A DNA stretch of 64,000 nt from Schistocephalus solidus (taxonomy: Eukaryota > Platyhelminthes > Cestoda > Diphyllobothriidea > Diphyllobothriidae): contig WEDG01007566.1 in the NCBI GenBank assembly GCA_017591395.1, forward strand, positions 62,001-126,000, read 5' to 3'. The notes under the pieces were generated by a model. That model ran no database searches. It was not told where the DNA came from and was given only the letters and a program-made list of their open reading frames with translations. Positions 20,860 to 31,660 of this stretch are shown one piece after another. Each line of letters opens with the position of its first letter. The stretch's first letter is position 1. The position numbers and the translations under genes were made by a program.

Positions 20860-22162
20860 TGCACTGGAAACTCGGCAGGAAGAATTGAAGAGGCCAATGG
20901 ATGCAACCTTATCACAGAAGATATTAAGCATCCCAAATCGACTTTATTATTAGGCGTTGTCGGCGCAACTGCGCGGCTATGTACATGCGCACTCCCATGC
21001 TCCATTGCTGTTTAATCACCATTTATTCGAGAAATTCGACACGTTGTATCACCTACTTCATGATGGAAACGTAGCCGAGATTTACACCAGTAAAACTTGA
21101 ACAATTTTCCCGGAACAATCTGTGACAACCTCAGCATGTCTTGTCTCCGCGTTATTCCTCATTCCTGCGTGCAGAAAATATCTAAGGAAAATTATTAATT
21201 ATATAATTCCATAGCCCTTGTTCTTCATTGAAAATGGTATATATGTCTGTTTGAAAAGGGTTGCTGGCTAGGACACTCGAATGGTCCGTTCTGGCTTATT
21301 TTCGGTCCTCATCCAGCGATGCCCTAACTCCAAATTTAGGCTTGCATCCATATCCAGCGGACCTATTTGGTAGTTAAAGTTTAAAAAAATACCCCGCGAG
21401 CTACAGAGTCGCGGATCAGGCTATAGGCTGCATCTCATCACTTAGTTTTCCTGAACGAAGAACGATTGAGTATGTTCGCGGAGTTGAGAAATGACTCAAG
21501 CAACACTTGTGTCAGGTCAGTGCAAAATTCAATTTAAGTTAAAATAAGTACGTTTGAGGTAGATGTATAGTGTAAATTTCATTTTTCCAGGCCTTCACGT
21601 CCTTCGTATTTCCAATAGTCCGCAATTGCTAACTTCGGACCGACTGCATTTTCCCAAGCCCGAAGAATATACATAATCAGACATACTGCCTACTTAGGAG
21701 ATTAAAGTAGTTCATATAATTAAAAATGTTTTAGCAAGCTCACGTTCGTGGCCCCGACTAACATGTGCTTTGCATGCCTAAAATAAACGAAAGACAAAAA
21801 TGACAAGTTTCTTAACTGGTATAAACTAATTACTTGTAGCCGAAGTATTACTAACCAGAGAAGTGCTTAGGAGCCTACAAATCCTTTGATGAATCTTACA
21901 AAAACTGGGAGCTGAGGAATCAGTGTTGCCTGTCCAACGAATATCTAGGATCACAGCCGGCACCGGTACACGGAAAGAGGCAAAATTTTCGATCTTAACA
22001 TATCGATTAAGTTCAGAGATTTTATAAAGTTATCTGAATAATTTTTAAGTTTACCTGTGACCATGACCACTTGATTATAACCATGCCAAATGACTTCGAG
22101 CAACATGAAAACTGTGAATCAAATATCGTCCTTATCTCCCCATGTTTTTCTGCACATTTCAG
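20860..22162. other. intronic; weak SINE-1 remnant
   Basis: About 21255-21345 holds a strongly decayed minus SINE-1 (TGGCTTATTTTCGG, CTCATCCAGC). Nothing else recognised. Confidence 0.4.
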
Positions 22163-22249
22163 ACAATAATGGTCGGCGATAGCTTGGGAACCGTGTATGT
22201 ATACATGATGAAGAATTTTCCAACAACCCCGGCAACAGTCGAAGCACAG
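22163..22249 (+). CDS. DNAI4: DNAI4/WDR78-like, last WD40 strand exon
   Basis: An 87-base exon between CACATTTCAG and the donor GTAAGAAG. It is open in one frame only and in phase 0 at both ends: TIMVGDSLGTVYVYMMKNFP then TTPATVEAQ. 'VGDSxGxVxVYxxKN-P' is how dynein intermediate chain DNAI4-type proteins close their last WD40 blade. It joins the 10753 exon in phase. The terminal exon is not certain. A candidate acceptor at 22295 (ACTTCCAG) would give SVIIAASNSNWQMY..., and one at 22312 gives QVTQIGKC..., but both need very short introns and neither matches the family well. Confidence 0.72.
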
Positions 22250-22860
22250 GTAAGAAGCCCACTTTTCCCTTTATAAAATAAATCCGTACTTCCAGTCTGT
22301 GATCATTGCAGCAAGTAACTCAAATTGGCAAATGTATGATATTTTTACTGAGGCTTTAGTAGTGATGTTTGTCAAATCTTCGAACAACTTAAAGCCTTAC
22401 TGACACTTCGACCCTTGCAACCAAAAAGGTGCACCACCACCCTACACGGTGGGCACGGCCGTAACCTGCGGGGGAATTTATTGACAGTGAAGCCGACTTT
22501 AAATGCATCTACATCCCTATATCCGTCTAACGTGAACCGATAAGAAAATAAAATTAAAATTACCGACAGTGGCGCGCGAAAAGGGGTTGAAAAAAGCTGA
22601 GTTATCTGTTTAGGCATGCCACACGAACAATGGCCTTAATCCTAGGTTCCAAGCCACATGGGTGTCAATACTATGAAGGCTAAATTAAAACGGAATTATT
22701 ACAGCCTGACCGTAGACCGCTATACTATATTTAAAGGGACACACAGAGGTACCATATAAACGGTTTATGAAGACACCGTTTACAAGTAATCTGTATATCC
22801 AGTGGGATGTTCGCGTAAGCAACTACTGTGCTCTTGGTAAATAGAAAAATCTGGTCATTT
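22250..22860. other. nothing recognised
   Basis: May contain the DNAI4 terminal exon and 3' UTR; not resolved. Confidence 0.4.
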
Positions 22861-22888
22861 GCGACGGGCGATATGTCGTAGGTACGTC

Positions 22889-22893
<5 letters not shown>

Positions 22894-22954
<61 letters not shown>
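22894..22954. repeat. (AT)n microsatellite
   Basis: About 30 AT units interrupting the 5'-to-3' run of the minus-strand PLE remnant. Confidence 0.95.
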
Positions 22955-22956
<2 letters not shown>

Positions 22957-22959
22957 CGT

Positions 22960-23382
22960 AAAGATTCGAGGTCCCGATATCTTATCGCGTTCATCATCTC
23001 CTGAAGAGGACGAAGAAGAAGATGGGGCGACTTGATGGAAATGGAGGATGCGCCTAGTGCTGGTTGCCTTACAGTAGACCTTTGTCCTTATATTGCCGTC
23101 TGCCAGCTTTGTAACTTGGACGTCAAGGAAGACCAACTTATTGTTGAATTCTTCTTCCATGGATAACTGGATGCCGGGAAAGATTGAATTTGACAATGCC
23201 CTGAAAGCCTGCAAGTGACTCCTCTTGATTGTGACGAACGTGTAGTCAACGTATCTTCGGGCGGTACGAGCTCCTACATCCTTAAGTTCTGGGCCAGATA
23301 CGTGGGCACTGATTAGATATTTCAGGTGAACTGATTGCAACCTGTGATGTGTAATTACACTGAAAGATAGTGTGAAGAACAT
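22960..23382 (-). pseudogene. Penelope-like element, RT fragment with altered catalytic box
   Basis: The minus frame contains RRYVDYTFVTIKRSHLQAF, then FPGIQLSMEEEFNNKLVFLD and VQVTKLADGNIRTKVYCKAT. This is the PLE reverse transcriptase around its YVDD motif, with the motif reading YVDY. The second catalytic Asp is lost, so the enzyme cannot work. After RRILHFH the frame enters Ser-rich sequence and the AT microsatellite in place of the normal continuation. Confidence 0.75.
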
Positions 23383-25860
23383 CTTTAAATCCTACTCTCA
23401 TGATGGCTGAGACTGAAAATATCAGTTAAGTTGGTGACGCTCATAACCTAAATCCTAAACCGTAATCTGCACTCCTAACCCAAAGCCAAACGGTAATCGC
23501 AATAGATGACGAATTAGTGAAAGGAAAGTGGAAATGACGATGCACTCGCTTACCCGACAGGTCAACCTTTAAAACAGAAAAAAATCAGCAATGAATTTAA
23601 AGGTTGTTATAGATAAAGATCATAAATAAGGGGGAAGTTACCGTTGGAAAGTGTCCTAGTTGTTTTTTAAAAATAAGATCTAAAATTTCACTTGAAAAGT
23701 GCGCGCAGCCGACTGAATTAGAAATGCCGAAATATCCTGTATTTTGATTTTAGGCAGCACAACTGAACGCAGTTATTGCCTCTTGTCTTTCTTCTCAAAT
23801 GCCCCGCCCATAACTCACAGTTCTCTCGTTGTCAAGCCGGACTTTGAATTTTTTCAAGAAATATACACTGAAACTGATTCCAAATTCTAGTCTTTTGTGC
23901 CTTTCTTCGGATCACGGGTATCAAGGGAAACCAAGGCGTATAAGGTCGCAGTTAGTGTACGAAAAATTGCGTGCCACGAGGTGAACCCCGAATTTGGTGC
24001 TGTTTAGGTGAGAAATATCGAATGTTCGATTTACCAGTGATGGGGCTGCAGGCGTGAGTTCAACCCAGCCCTAACCTTAACTTATCCCTTAAGCATTCAA
24101 TTAAGCTGAATAAAATCTTAACACTAATATAAACGGTCTACCTGAATAAAATAAGTAGGCATGCTATTGTAATAAAAACGAACTGAAATATTGAACCGTT
24201 GCCAAATCTTCTCTATCCGCTAGAGTATTGACCTAGCTCGGTTCTTTAGACGGTAATTTAAGTATTTGTCGATGGGTGAACTAGACCAAGCGAGATACTT
24301 ACAACATCTTTATGAAAAAAATGATTCGACCTACCTAGCTGTTTTGTTATTCAAATCTCCAGAGGAGAAAAAGGTGGGCTCTACACCATAAATACGCAGC
24401 AGAAAGAAGTATTCCTGTCCTCTTTCGAAAACCCATCTTAAAGGAAATTACGGAAAGTCGAAACTCTTAAACAGCCAGAAGGACTTTGCTGTAAAACGGA
24501 GTCTGGCATCCAAACCCCTAAGGTTCTGCCCTATCGCAACAACGCCCACCACCTGTGTGCATTAGTCGATATTCTGTCTCCACGGATTCTTCTCTATTTG
24601 CGGTCTACGATGCACATGGATGATGCGTTTAAGGTGAGTAGGTAGCGCCATGCTGTGGGGCACAAGGTCGATATCGTCAGTAACGACCGTCAAACTGTCA
24701 TTTAACGTACGGTGATGAAAGACAGCATCTGGAGAACTTTATCTTCGTAATGATAAGGCGCATGATAAGCAATGGAAGTGAAGGGTAGAGGAACTATAAG
24801 TCATCTCGACCGACACGCCAAGTCCACATGATATTTCGTCCGTTTCAAAGCAATGAGAACAAACGCCACTACTCAGTGAAGCAGTAGGGAATTTAGCAAG
24901 ATTTAAACTAGACAAAGGGCTGACAGCTCAACCGGCCCCCTTTCCCCTCCAATAGCGCAAAGGGTGACCAGATACCCGTCTCGAATTGTTGACCCCCCCA
25001 ACTAACGCAAACTACACTTAGCTCGCTAGAGTAATACACAGAAAAGGGTCATCATAATCCAACTAGAGGGGTCCCACAAAATAATCCTTATAGATATCCT
25101 TAGCAACCCAGTCTTGAGGTCAAAATAGCCTTCCACTTGGAAACTTTGCAAACAACAACTCTTAGGACGCCGCGACAGTCCTAGAAGTACAGAAATTAAT
25201 TTGGACCGGTTTCATGTCTTCCAGTATGTCCTTTTACGAGCACGTGAAAGGATTAAGACAAGTCGGCTGCCAACAAGTGGGCGTCGCAGATGACTACATA
25301 CTTCGTCTTTGCTGTCTGGCATGCCAGTCGGATGAGCCGAACCTGACGACCGTTTCCACGAGGCCTACTAAAGGCGCCACTGCAACCTGACCGACAGAAC
25401 AATTATTCCGCCAATAAGGAAGATTCCAGGATACAATTTTAAGGGCTCTCTGATTACCCAGAATGGCCAGCTATGTTACTATGACAAGGTAATTGCAGTA
25501 CGAAAATGCCAGAAGGCAAACGCGGTATTAACTATAAACAAAACTACACCTACTACGACAATATAAGTAGTTAGTTATGAATGGAAAATAAGAGTTATCT
25601 CCGAAAGTTGTACCGTCAAGCAGGTTCGGCGTCATTCATTCTCCCCCATTCCACTAAGGGAAAGATTGAGTGGCTGCTGGGACAATATACCCTCACCCAG
25701 CTGACTCAAAGAGTCTTCTTTTCCCGCCATGTATGCCCAGCAGGTTCTGTTCGCCGAGGTTTCGGTTCTTTGGATATCGTCAACGAGGACGTCCGCCATG
25801 TATCCCACGCGTGATTTAGTTTATATTGGAGCAGACTTATGGAGCATCTACCGCACTCTC
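23383..25860. other. nothing recognised; telomere-like patch
   Basis: 23445-23500 has scattered CCTAAACC/CCTAACCC motifs on the plus strand. The rest is unremarkable. Confidence 0.4.
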
Positions 25861-25864
25861 CCCT

Positions 25865-26180
25865 TCCCTCACGCACCAGGCTACGATGAAAACAAAATGT
25901 CAAGACGACCGAAGATGTGTGCGAGCACAGCGGCTGACAAAGCTAAACAACCCGTCGACGCCTTCCACACACGACCTGGCCACCACAACATTTATCAGGC
26001 TTTCACGAGGGGGAACGGCATGGACCATGGCCCATGCGTGAGTGTGCCATTAAGACCATTTAACCGGGCTGTCAGCTCTTCAGTCAGCCACTCCACATAG
26101 TACTGACCACGGAACCGAGTTATCCCAGCAATGTCCAACCTTCCAAGCCAAGACGTTTAGCGCACTGTGATAGCTTCAAG
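25865..26180. repeat. decayed dispersed repeats
   Basis: 25865-26060 resembles 12840-13010. 26030-26180 resembles, on the minus strand, the LINE-A-associated unit at 29290-29745 (TTCCAAGCCA, AGCGCACTGTGATAGCTTCA). Confidence 0.5.
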
Positions 26181-26225
26181 CGAGTCCAGTTAATTAGTGC
26201 ACACAGACAACAGGCATATCTCTAA

Positions 26226-26231
26226 TTTATT
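26226..26231 (-). promoter_or_regulatory. SNAP29: possible polyadenylation signal of SNAP29
   Basis: AATAAA on the minus strand about 300 bases after the SNAP29 stop codon. It is the nearest such hexamer I noticed. Confidence 0.35.
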
Positions 26232-26534
26232 AATATGCATCATCAATTGGACGGCAAGGCATTTGGTTGGTTTAGGAATATAAGAGTAACACTAGCAGTG
26301 AAGACGCATTCACCGCTAAGGTGCGTACAGCGAATGTTAAACTTCGGTCCAAAGAGGATGAACAGTTGCAGTTCCTGACTAGATTGTAAACCAGATGGAA
26401 GTAAGGCCTGCTCGCAAGTAAGAGGGGGAGGGGACGATGAAAAAAAAAAAACAGATGGAATACACATTGTACAAGTCAAATCACAGAAGCCTGGAAGAGA
26501 GCTCCGCTTGGTTGGAAGGGTGCAGCATCAGCTA

Positions 26535-26768
26535 CTAGCTGGGGGCCTTTCGACCAAGCAGTTTGTTCATCTGGCGGTTCTGTTCCACGGTCGTGGAGCT
26601 CACACGATCAATGGCAGGTTGCAGTCTGTCAAGTTGCTCATTCTGCGCCTTCAGTTCCGTATTCATGGTGGATGCGAGTTCTTTCAGGCGAGCCATACCG
26701 ACAGCCATTTGTGAAAGATTATTCTCAAAGTCGGCATCAGCGGTCTGGGATGGCACAGTCATTGCTGG
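26535..26768 (-). CDS. SNAP29: SNAP29-like SNARE, exon 4 (Qc SNARE motif)
   Basis: The acceptor CTCTTTTCAG precedes 26768. The exon reads in phase 0 to a stop at 26535: FENNLSQMAVGMARLKELAS, TMNTELKAQNEQLDRLQPAI, ending MNKLLGRKAPS. This is the C-terminal heptad-repeat SNARE helix, with the zero-layer Gln in ELKAQNEQL and the GxxRLKxLA start typical of SNAP29. An internal ATG at 26762 is not the gene start, because the phase agrees with exon 3. Confidence 0.85.
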   Translation of the reverse strand, partial: PAMTVPSQTADADFENNLSQMAVGMARLKELASTMNTELKAQNEQLDRLQPAIDRVSSTTVEQNRQMNKLLGRKAPS

Positions 26769-26865
26769 CTGAAAAGAGAGCAGGTGGGGAGTGCTGGTTT
26801 AGCAAAACAAGACGACACGGTCTGTGTGAAGTAGAGGAGGAGAAGTATCAGAGTAAATCAAAAAT

Positions 26866-27020
26866 GCCGACAAAGACAAGGGAGACTGAAATGACCATTT
26901 CTGGGCCATTAGCCGTCATCAGTCAGTCATAGCCAACCCCAGGTGGTGCCCAACCCGCGGATTGAACACGCGCCCTGTTGATCAGAAGTTCAACGCTCTA
27001 ACCATTGAGGCGAGAGACCG
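26866..27020 (-). repeat. SINE-1 copy in SNAP29 intron 3
   Basis: Conserved tail and hammerhead module on the minus strand, with a decayed tRNA head. It pairs head-to-head with the plus copy at 27215. Confidence 0.8.
26884..26928 (-). ncRNA. hammerhead-like motif with compensated helix I
   Basis: Helix I here is GACUGA/UCAGUC, six Watson-Crick pairs. Relative to the common GACUGG/CCGGUC both strands changed together. Core CUGAUGA, GAA, helix III AUG/CAU and the cleavage U are kept. Helix II is slightly rearranged (GGC/GCC). Confidence 0.5.
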
Positions 27021-27214
27021 TTTCCGGCTGGGGGAAAAAGTAACTCCAGTCATACTGTTAAGACAACCAATGGTGTCAAGAAGGTCCTTGAATTGAACGA
27101 AGTTTTGGCAAAGAAAGTGGCATTTAACAAATAGGCCAATCAGGGACATAATTTAGAGACAACTCGGGGAGGAAGATAGGCCTTGGCAAAGGGCACATGC
27201 ACGATCTGCGTTCT

Positions 27215-27465
27215 TCAGTCAATGGCTATGGCGCTAGACTTTAACCCACAGGTCACGAGGTCGAGCCTTGGGTAGGGCGCCACCTGGGGTTGAGAAGGAC
27301 TGGCTAATAATAATGGCGGTTTCGGTATTCCTTTTCTTTGTGCGTAATGTTCGTCTGTCTTTACTACCACCAACCACTGTGCGGCTGCTGGTGGGGCTCG
27401 AGAGTGAGCCCCAAGGCAGAACGGAACGAGTGAGTCCTGGAACCGATAAGTGAACGTTCATCCAT
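27215..27465 (+). repeat. SINE-1 copy with full 3' region
   Basis: Decayed head (CGAGGTCGAGCC) and decayed hammerhead (GGCTAATAATAATGG). The 3' hairpin GGGGCTCGAGAGTGAGCCCC is exact and the end GATAAGTGAACGTTCATC is intact. Confidence 0.75.
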
Positions 27466-27524
27466 CAAACAGTTATTTGTATTTATGCAACTTAATGAAG
27501 GGGGCGAAATTTTTCAACGCTAAT

Positions 27525-27850
27525 TCTGTCTTTATTAGAATTAATCGGACTCATTTATGTAAAACTCGACAGCCTCGGTGGGATTCGAACCCAGGACAAC
27601 AGCGACAAAGCATGAGTACGGCCAACGCTCTATGACCAAATTATCTATGAGATCTCAACCAGTAGCCGTGAATTTAATCCCATGCGGGGGTAACTTGACC
27701 CAGATATGAGTAAACTCAGGATCTTGGTCGGGGCTCAGAAGTCATGTGGTTATAGAGCGTTGATCGTACTCAAGTCTTGTACTTGCTGTCGTGGGTTGGA
27801 ATCCCACTGCGAGCGCCGAGTTTCGCACGATTAAGTCAAACGAATTATTC
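27525..27850. repeat. SINE-2 inverted pair in SNAP29 intron 3
   Basis: Minus copy 27525-27640 (exact B box GGTTCGAATCC-type, with the CCGAGG tail) and plus copy 27735-27850 (GGTTGGAATCCC, then CGCCGAGTTTCGCAC) face each other head to head. Confidence 0.75.
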
Positions 27851-28024
27851 AAATCTACCAAAAGCATTTATTTATAAGAATTAGCGTCTGTTATAAATTT
27901 ATGCCAGGATCCCACTGTTTTTGTGATTTGGCGTGTCTCAGACTGAGCGATTTTTCATACTGCCAGTATGGATACTAGGTAAAGGCCCAGACACATGCTT
28001 CGCTGACTTAAGCTGCCGCCCGCG

Positions 28025-28215
28025 CGCACAGCATGGTGAATAATGCAGTATTTGTATACTACTGATTGCCTATTGACAGGTTGTGAATATTGCGCGATTA
28101 TTTCCCTGAAGCTGATGGACCTCAGTTCACAAATATCCATATCAACTTTCGGACCGGATCTGAAAAGGTTAGTTCCAAATGATTTACACCCCAGTGCGTG
28201 CAATAAAATCTGAGA
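28025..28215 (+). repeat. dispersed repeat shared with 13495-13680
   Basis: See the partner copy. Similarity is clearest in the first 80 bases. Confidence 0.5.
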
Positions 28216-29290
28216 AGAATAAAAAAGTTTAACAGTGTCTCAGCTCTTCAACTGAGACGGTTGCGCTAATCCCAGGTATCAGATGAAAAGCTCCTGTTCA
28301 GTAAGATTACCAGACGCTGTTCTCCCAAGAGCCGGCTTCAGCGAAGTAGCCCTCTAGCAGGAACGCCAGGGACTCAAACCAAACCAGTGGAAGGTACAGA
28401 AGGGCAAGGAGTGTCCTCATTAAATATCCCCGAGCGACAGCACTGATGGCAAAAACAACAGTTGTTTCGAAACATTATTTAGTGTCAGAGACCGCTGTAA
28501 CTTCTTCCCACAAAACCATTGTGTCAGCGGTACGATGACTCTGCAAATGACGGGAGACTAGTGCAGGGAAACGTCATGGCTCTCCTAGGATATCATTTTT
28601 TCAGCACAACAAAGGGGGCAGATAAACATTAAAATGCCATAGAAGGTCAGTTTAACTCAGCAAACGGAAATACCGTGTAGACTGCAGCGGCCAGGGGGAT
28701 GGACAACAAATGATTCTCTTGAGGTTGTTAGCGGTCAGGCCTGACCTGGGTGGCTTCGATTATGCTGCAGACAGCGATCAGTTGCAGGGCGATCGGTTGA
28801 GCCAAGGCCAAATATCAAAGGGCCAGGAGCTACCTTCATATGCCAGGCCAAATTTTGAGCCAAACTTCTCCTCGTTGTCTTCACTGGGGAGGTGACAGTG
28901 TTGGGTTTGGAGAAGCAACAGTAGTGAGGAGAGTCTGCCATTTGCATTGGATGGTCAGGGGATATACTCACGAGGTTGGCGCAACTAACGCGCACTGCCA
29001 CATTGAAGACAGGGTCAGTGTAGTCGACGGATGATTTCTATGTCACGGGGATGGGGAGGAACACGTGCGCAGGTTTCACTCGTCCTCTGGTTCACTCGCG
29101 CAGCCCGGTATTCAAGATCGTATGTGAGGGCTGACCTAACCTCAGCAAATCAAAGCTCTGGGGATACTAGATGGTTAGTTGGTCACGTGAAAGATCGCCC
29201 GTGAGAATACCTAAAACTATTTAACAAACCTTCACTCTCAGCCCCCCCGCAGTAGGTGTAAAGAGCAGCTTGTAAATGTGACGATTCAAA
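28215..29290. other. SNAP29 intron 3, nothing recognised
   Basis: No repeat or exon recognised. Confidence 0.4.
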
Positions 29291-29745
29291 ACAGTGCGAC
29301 TGTATGCCGGCAGTTCGACTGTCGATTTCGATGATGTCCACGGTATGCCTCACAGCAGGGTGATGCAGGGACAGTGACTTGCGCTGAATTACAGTGAGAG
29401 CAGACTTGTACTGCATCTACCTCACTCTTTGTTCCACTCCCCCAACTGGGCCTGGTGTCATGACTCAAGAAGACCGGAGGTGGGAGAGGGCGCAGGCCCA
29501 CGAACTGTGGTCCAACGCAAAACAAGAACACAACAGCATAAGGCAGGGGCGGCTCGGGTCCCAACTGAGTGTATGTGCCATAACGGCTACATTAAGAAGG
29601 AGTCATTTCAGTCTGACTCTTAGTCTGCCAGTCAGGCATTCTACACAAACACACACTGGGCTGACCGCACGGTCCGAGTTAGCCCGTCAGTCGGCAACCT
29701 TCTAAGCCACGGCTTTTAGCACACCGTGATGGCTTCAAGCGCTTC
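29290..29745 (-). repeat. LINE-A 3'-UTR-derived unit, solo copy
   Basis: On the minus strand this runs in the same order as 58700-59130 of the LINE-A copy: GCTTGAAGCCATCACGGTG, AGCCGTGGCTT, a middle with GGGACCCGAGCC, then GCGCAAGTCACTGTCCCTGC. No RT frame accompanies it. It could be a very short 5'-truncated LINE-A or a nonautonomous relative. Confidence 0.65.
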
Positions 29746-30142
29746 AGATCTATTTTGTGACTGTATACAGACACTACTCTACTTAAGAAGGATTTACGTT
29801 CCGAACGGCCGTCCGAAAGTAAATTATCCATAGGTAAGCAAGAAAATAACTGAATACGTACGTTTTTATCCTAAAACTTATTGTTATACAGCAATGCACA
29901 CATTCTCCTTATTCATATGTGTGACAGTCCGTACTTTGAAAGTTTGTAAGTAGCAGATTGTCTGTACTTCTTTAAGTTCACCTCTAAAGACAGTATCTGA
30001 CGAACGCAGAGGCAAGTCCGCCGTTCAATCTGTAGCGAAATTCCCGTTTATCATGAAGATTAAAAAGATTCCCGGTGGCTACACAGACAGCCAGTTTATC
30101 ACCGACACACAAGGTCTGACATAGTAAGCGCCGACAGCTCAC

Positions 30143-30272
30143 CTGTGAGTAGGACCGATGCGAAAATTCAGAGGATCGTCGAAAATCAGGCTGTATCAGG
30201 GCGGGCGAGACGTTACTCAAATTAGAACCGGTCCGAGAAGGGGGAGGAGATTTCGGGATTGATTCCGACTGC
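30143..30272 (-). CDS. SNAP29: SNAP29-like SNARE, exon 3 (linker)
   Basis: Acceptor TGGCTCTTTAG, donor CACAG/GTGAGC. One leading base completes the Lys codon of exon 2, then QSESIPKSPPPSRTGSNLSN, VSPALIQPDFRRSSEFSHRS, YSQ in phase 0. A Ser/Pro-rich linker between the two SNARE helices with no Cys agrees with SNAP29. SNAP25/23 carry a palmitoylated Cys cluster here. Confidence 0.8.
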
Positions 30273-30649
30273 CTAAAGAGCCACAAAATCGAATCATTAG
30301 GATTGGGCAGATGAAATAGCACACACGAGCAGCGCATAGAAGAGAGTGCCTAGACAGTAATTAAGATAACATTAAGAGAGAGTAGTTAATTGACCTTAAA
30401 TGTTGACCCGTGGGAAAAAGACTAACAGAGATAAGACGTACAATGAACATGACCTAACTAGTGAAATGTCGTGATCGAAATTTGAGGCGGTAGTAGGGCA
30501 TACACTCGCGGCTTTTATTTTTTTGCTGAATTGATTTGAGGTGCATAAGACAGTTTATTAAAAAAGAGAGACTATGTCCTATTTGTTTTAGGAAAGAAAG
30601 CATGTCAAATTTAGGCGAAGTGGTACGTTTCTGGATATCCAAGTAATTT

Positions 30650-31660
30650 ACTGCGTTATTGATGTTAACAGATCAAAATTTCTTGTTTTTGCGCATTGCA
30701 TCATAAAATAACATTAAGATAACTAAAAGGTTTCCAATAAAACCCTTCTGGAAACGGTAAATAGGAGTCCGTTTCCAAGAAAATCAGCTGAAGGCAGACA
30801 GGTGAAATCGCATTGTTTTCAGGAAACAAACGGTGAATTCGGCATTAAAAATTCTGTTTTGCGAATTTGTCGCGGTTTGTGCCATAAATAATAATCTTGA
30901 TTGGCAGTATTTTAGTTTACCACACCGGGATTGGAAGACGTAAAAAAATTTGAAGTGAGGACCCGCAACATGCTGTCACTTTTCTGCATAACACCGTGCG
31001 ATGACGATATCAATGCACTTCCTGTCGGACGTTGATATCGAGCGCATACGGCAATTGACAACCCAAGGCCGGACACGTGAGTCGTTAGCTAGAATTTTCA
31101 ATGTTAGCCAGGAGGATGATTACCAAGAGAAAAATTCCGAAAATTTCCTGCACTATTTAATAGCACAGATCAAAATCCATTGTTTTTGTGAGCTGTGACA
31201 TAAATCATTGATACAAAGGAGAAACGTTTCAAAAGGAATCCCTTCTGAAACAGAAAAATTCGATTTTGCGTCAAAGAAAATCAGACAAAGGCGTGTATGC
31301 TAGATAACAGTGTTTTTCAGAAACAAGGCATGCATTCAGCGTAAAAAATTATATTTTGCACATATATGACGTTTTTGTTGCCAAAAAACGCACTAATACG
31401 CCTAACTGACAGTATTTGTGTTACCACACCGGGATCGGAAGGTGTAAACAAATATGGAGTGAGGAACTGCGACACACTTTTTCTTTCTGGCATGCCGTGC
31501 TATAAAGATGTCGATACAGTTTCTGACTGACCGACCGCATTCGGAAATTGGCACCCGAAGAGCTGCTGCATGAGTCTCTCGATGAAGAACTATTAAAAGT
31601 AGAACCGTACCAAGAATTCAGCAAGACGGACTGAAATTGTCCACGAGGAAGCAAGACAAC
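30650..31660 (+). repeat. diverged tandem duplication of about 500 bp with an HTH-like frame
   Basis: 30650-31150 and 31150-31660 align in order (ATCAAAAT...TTGTTTTTG, CCTTCTGAAAC, AAGAAAATCAG, TACCACACCGGGAT, GGAGTGAGGA). Unit 1 encodes FLSDVDIERIRQLTTQGRTR then ESLARIFNVS, a helix-turn-helix-like segment such as those at the N-terminus of transposases. Unit 2 holds the decayed counterpart (SIQFLTD, then TIKSRTVPRIQQDG in another frame). Element family not identified. It lies in SNAP29 intron 2. Confidence 0.6.
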
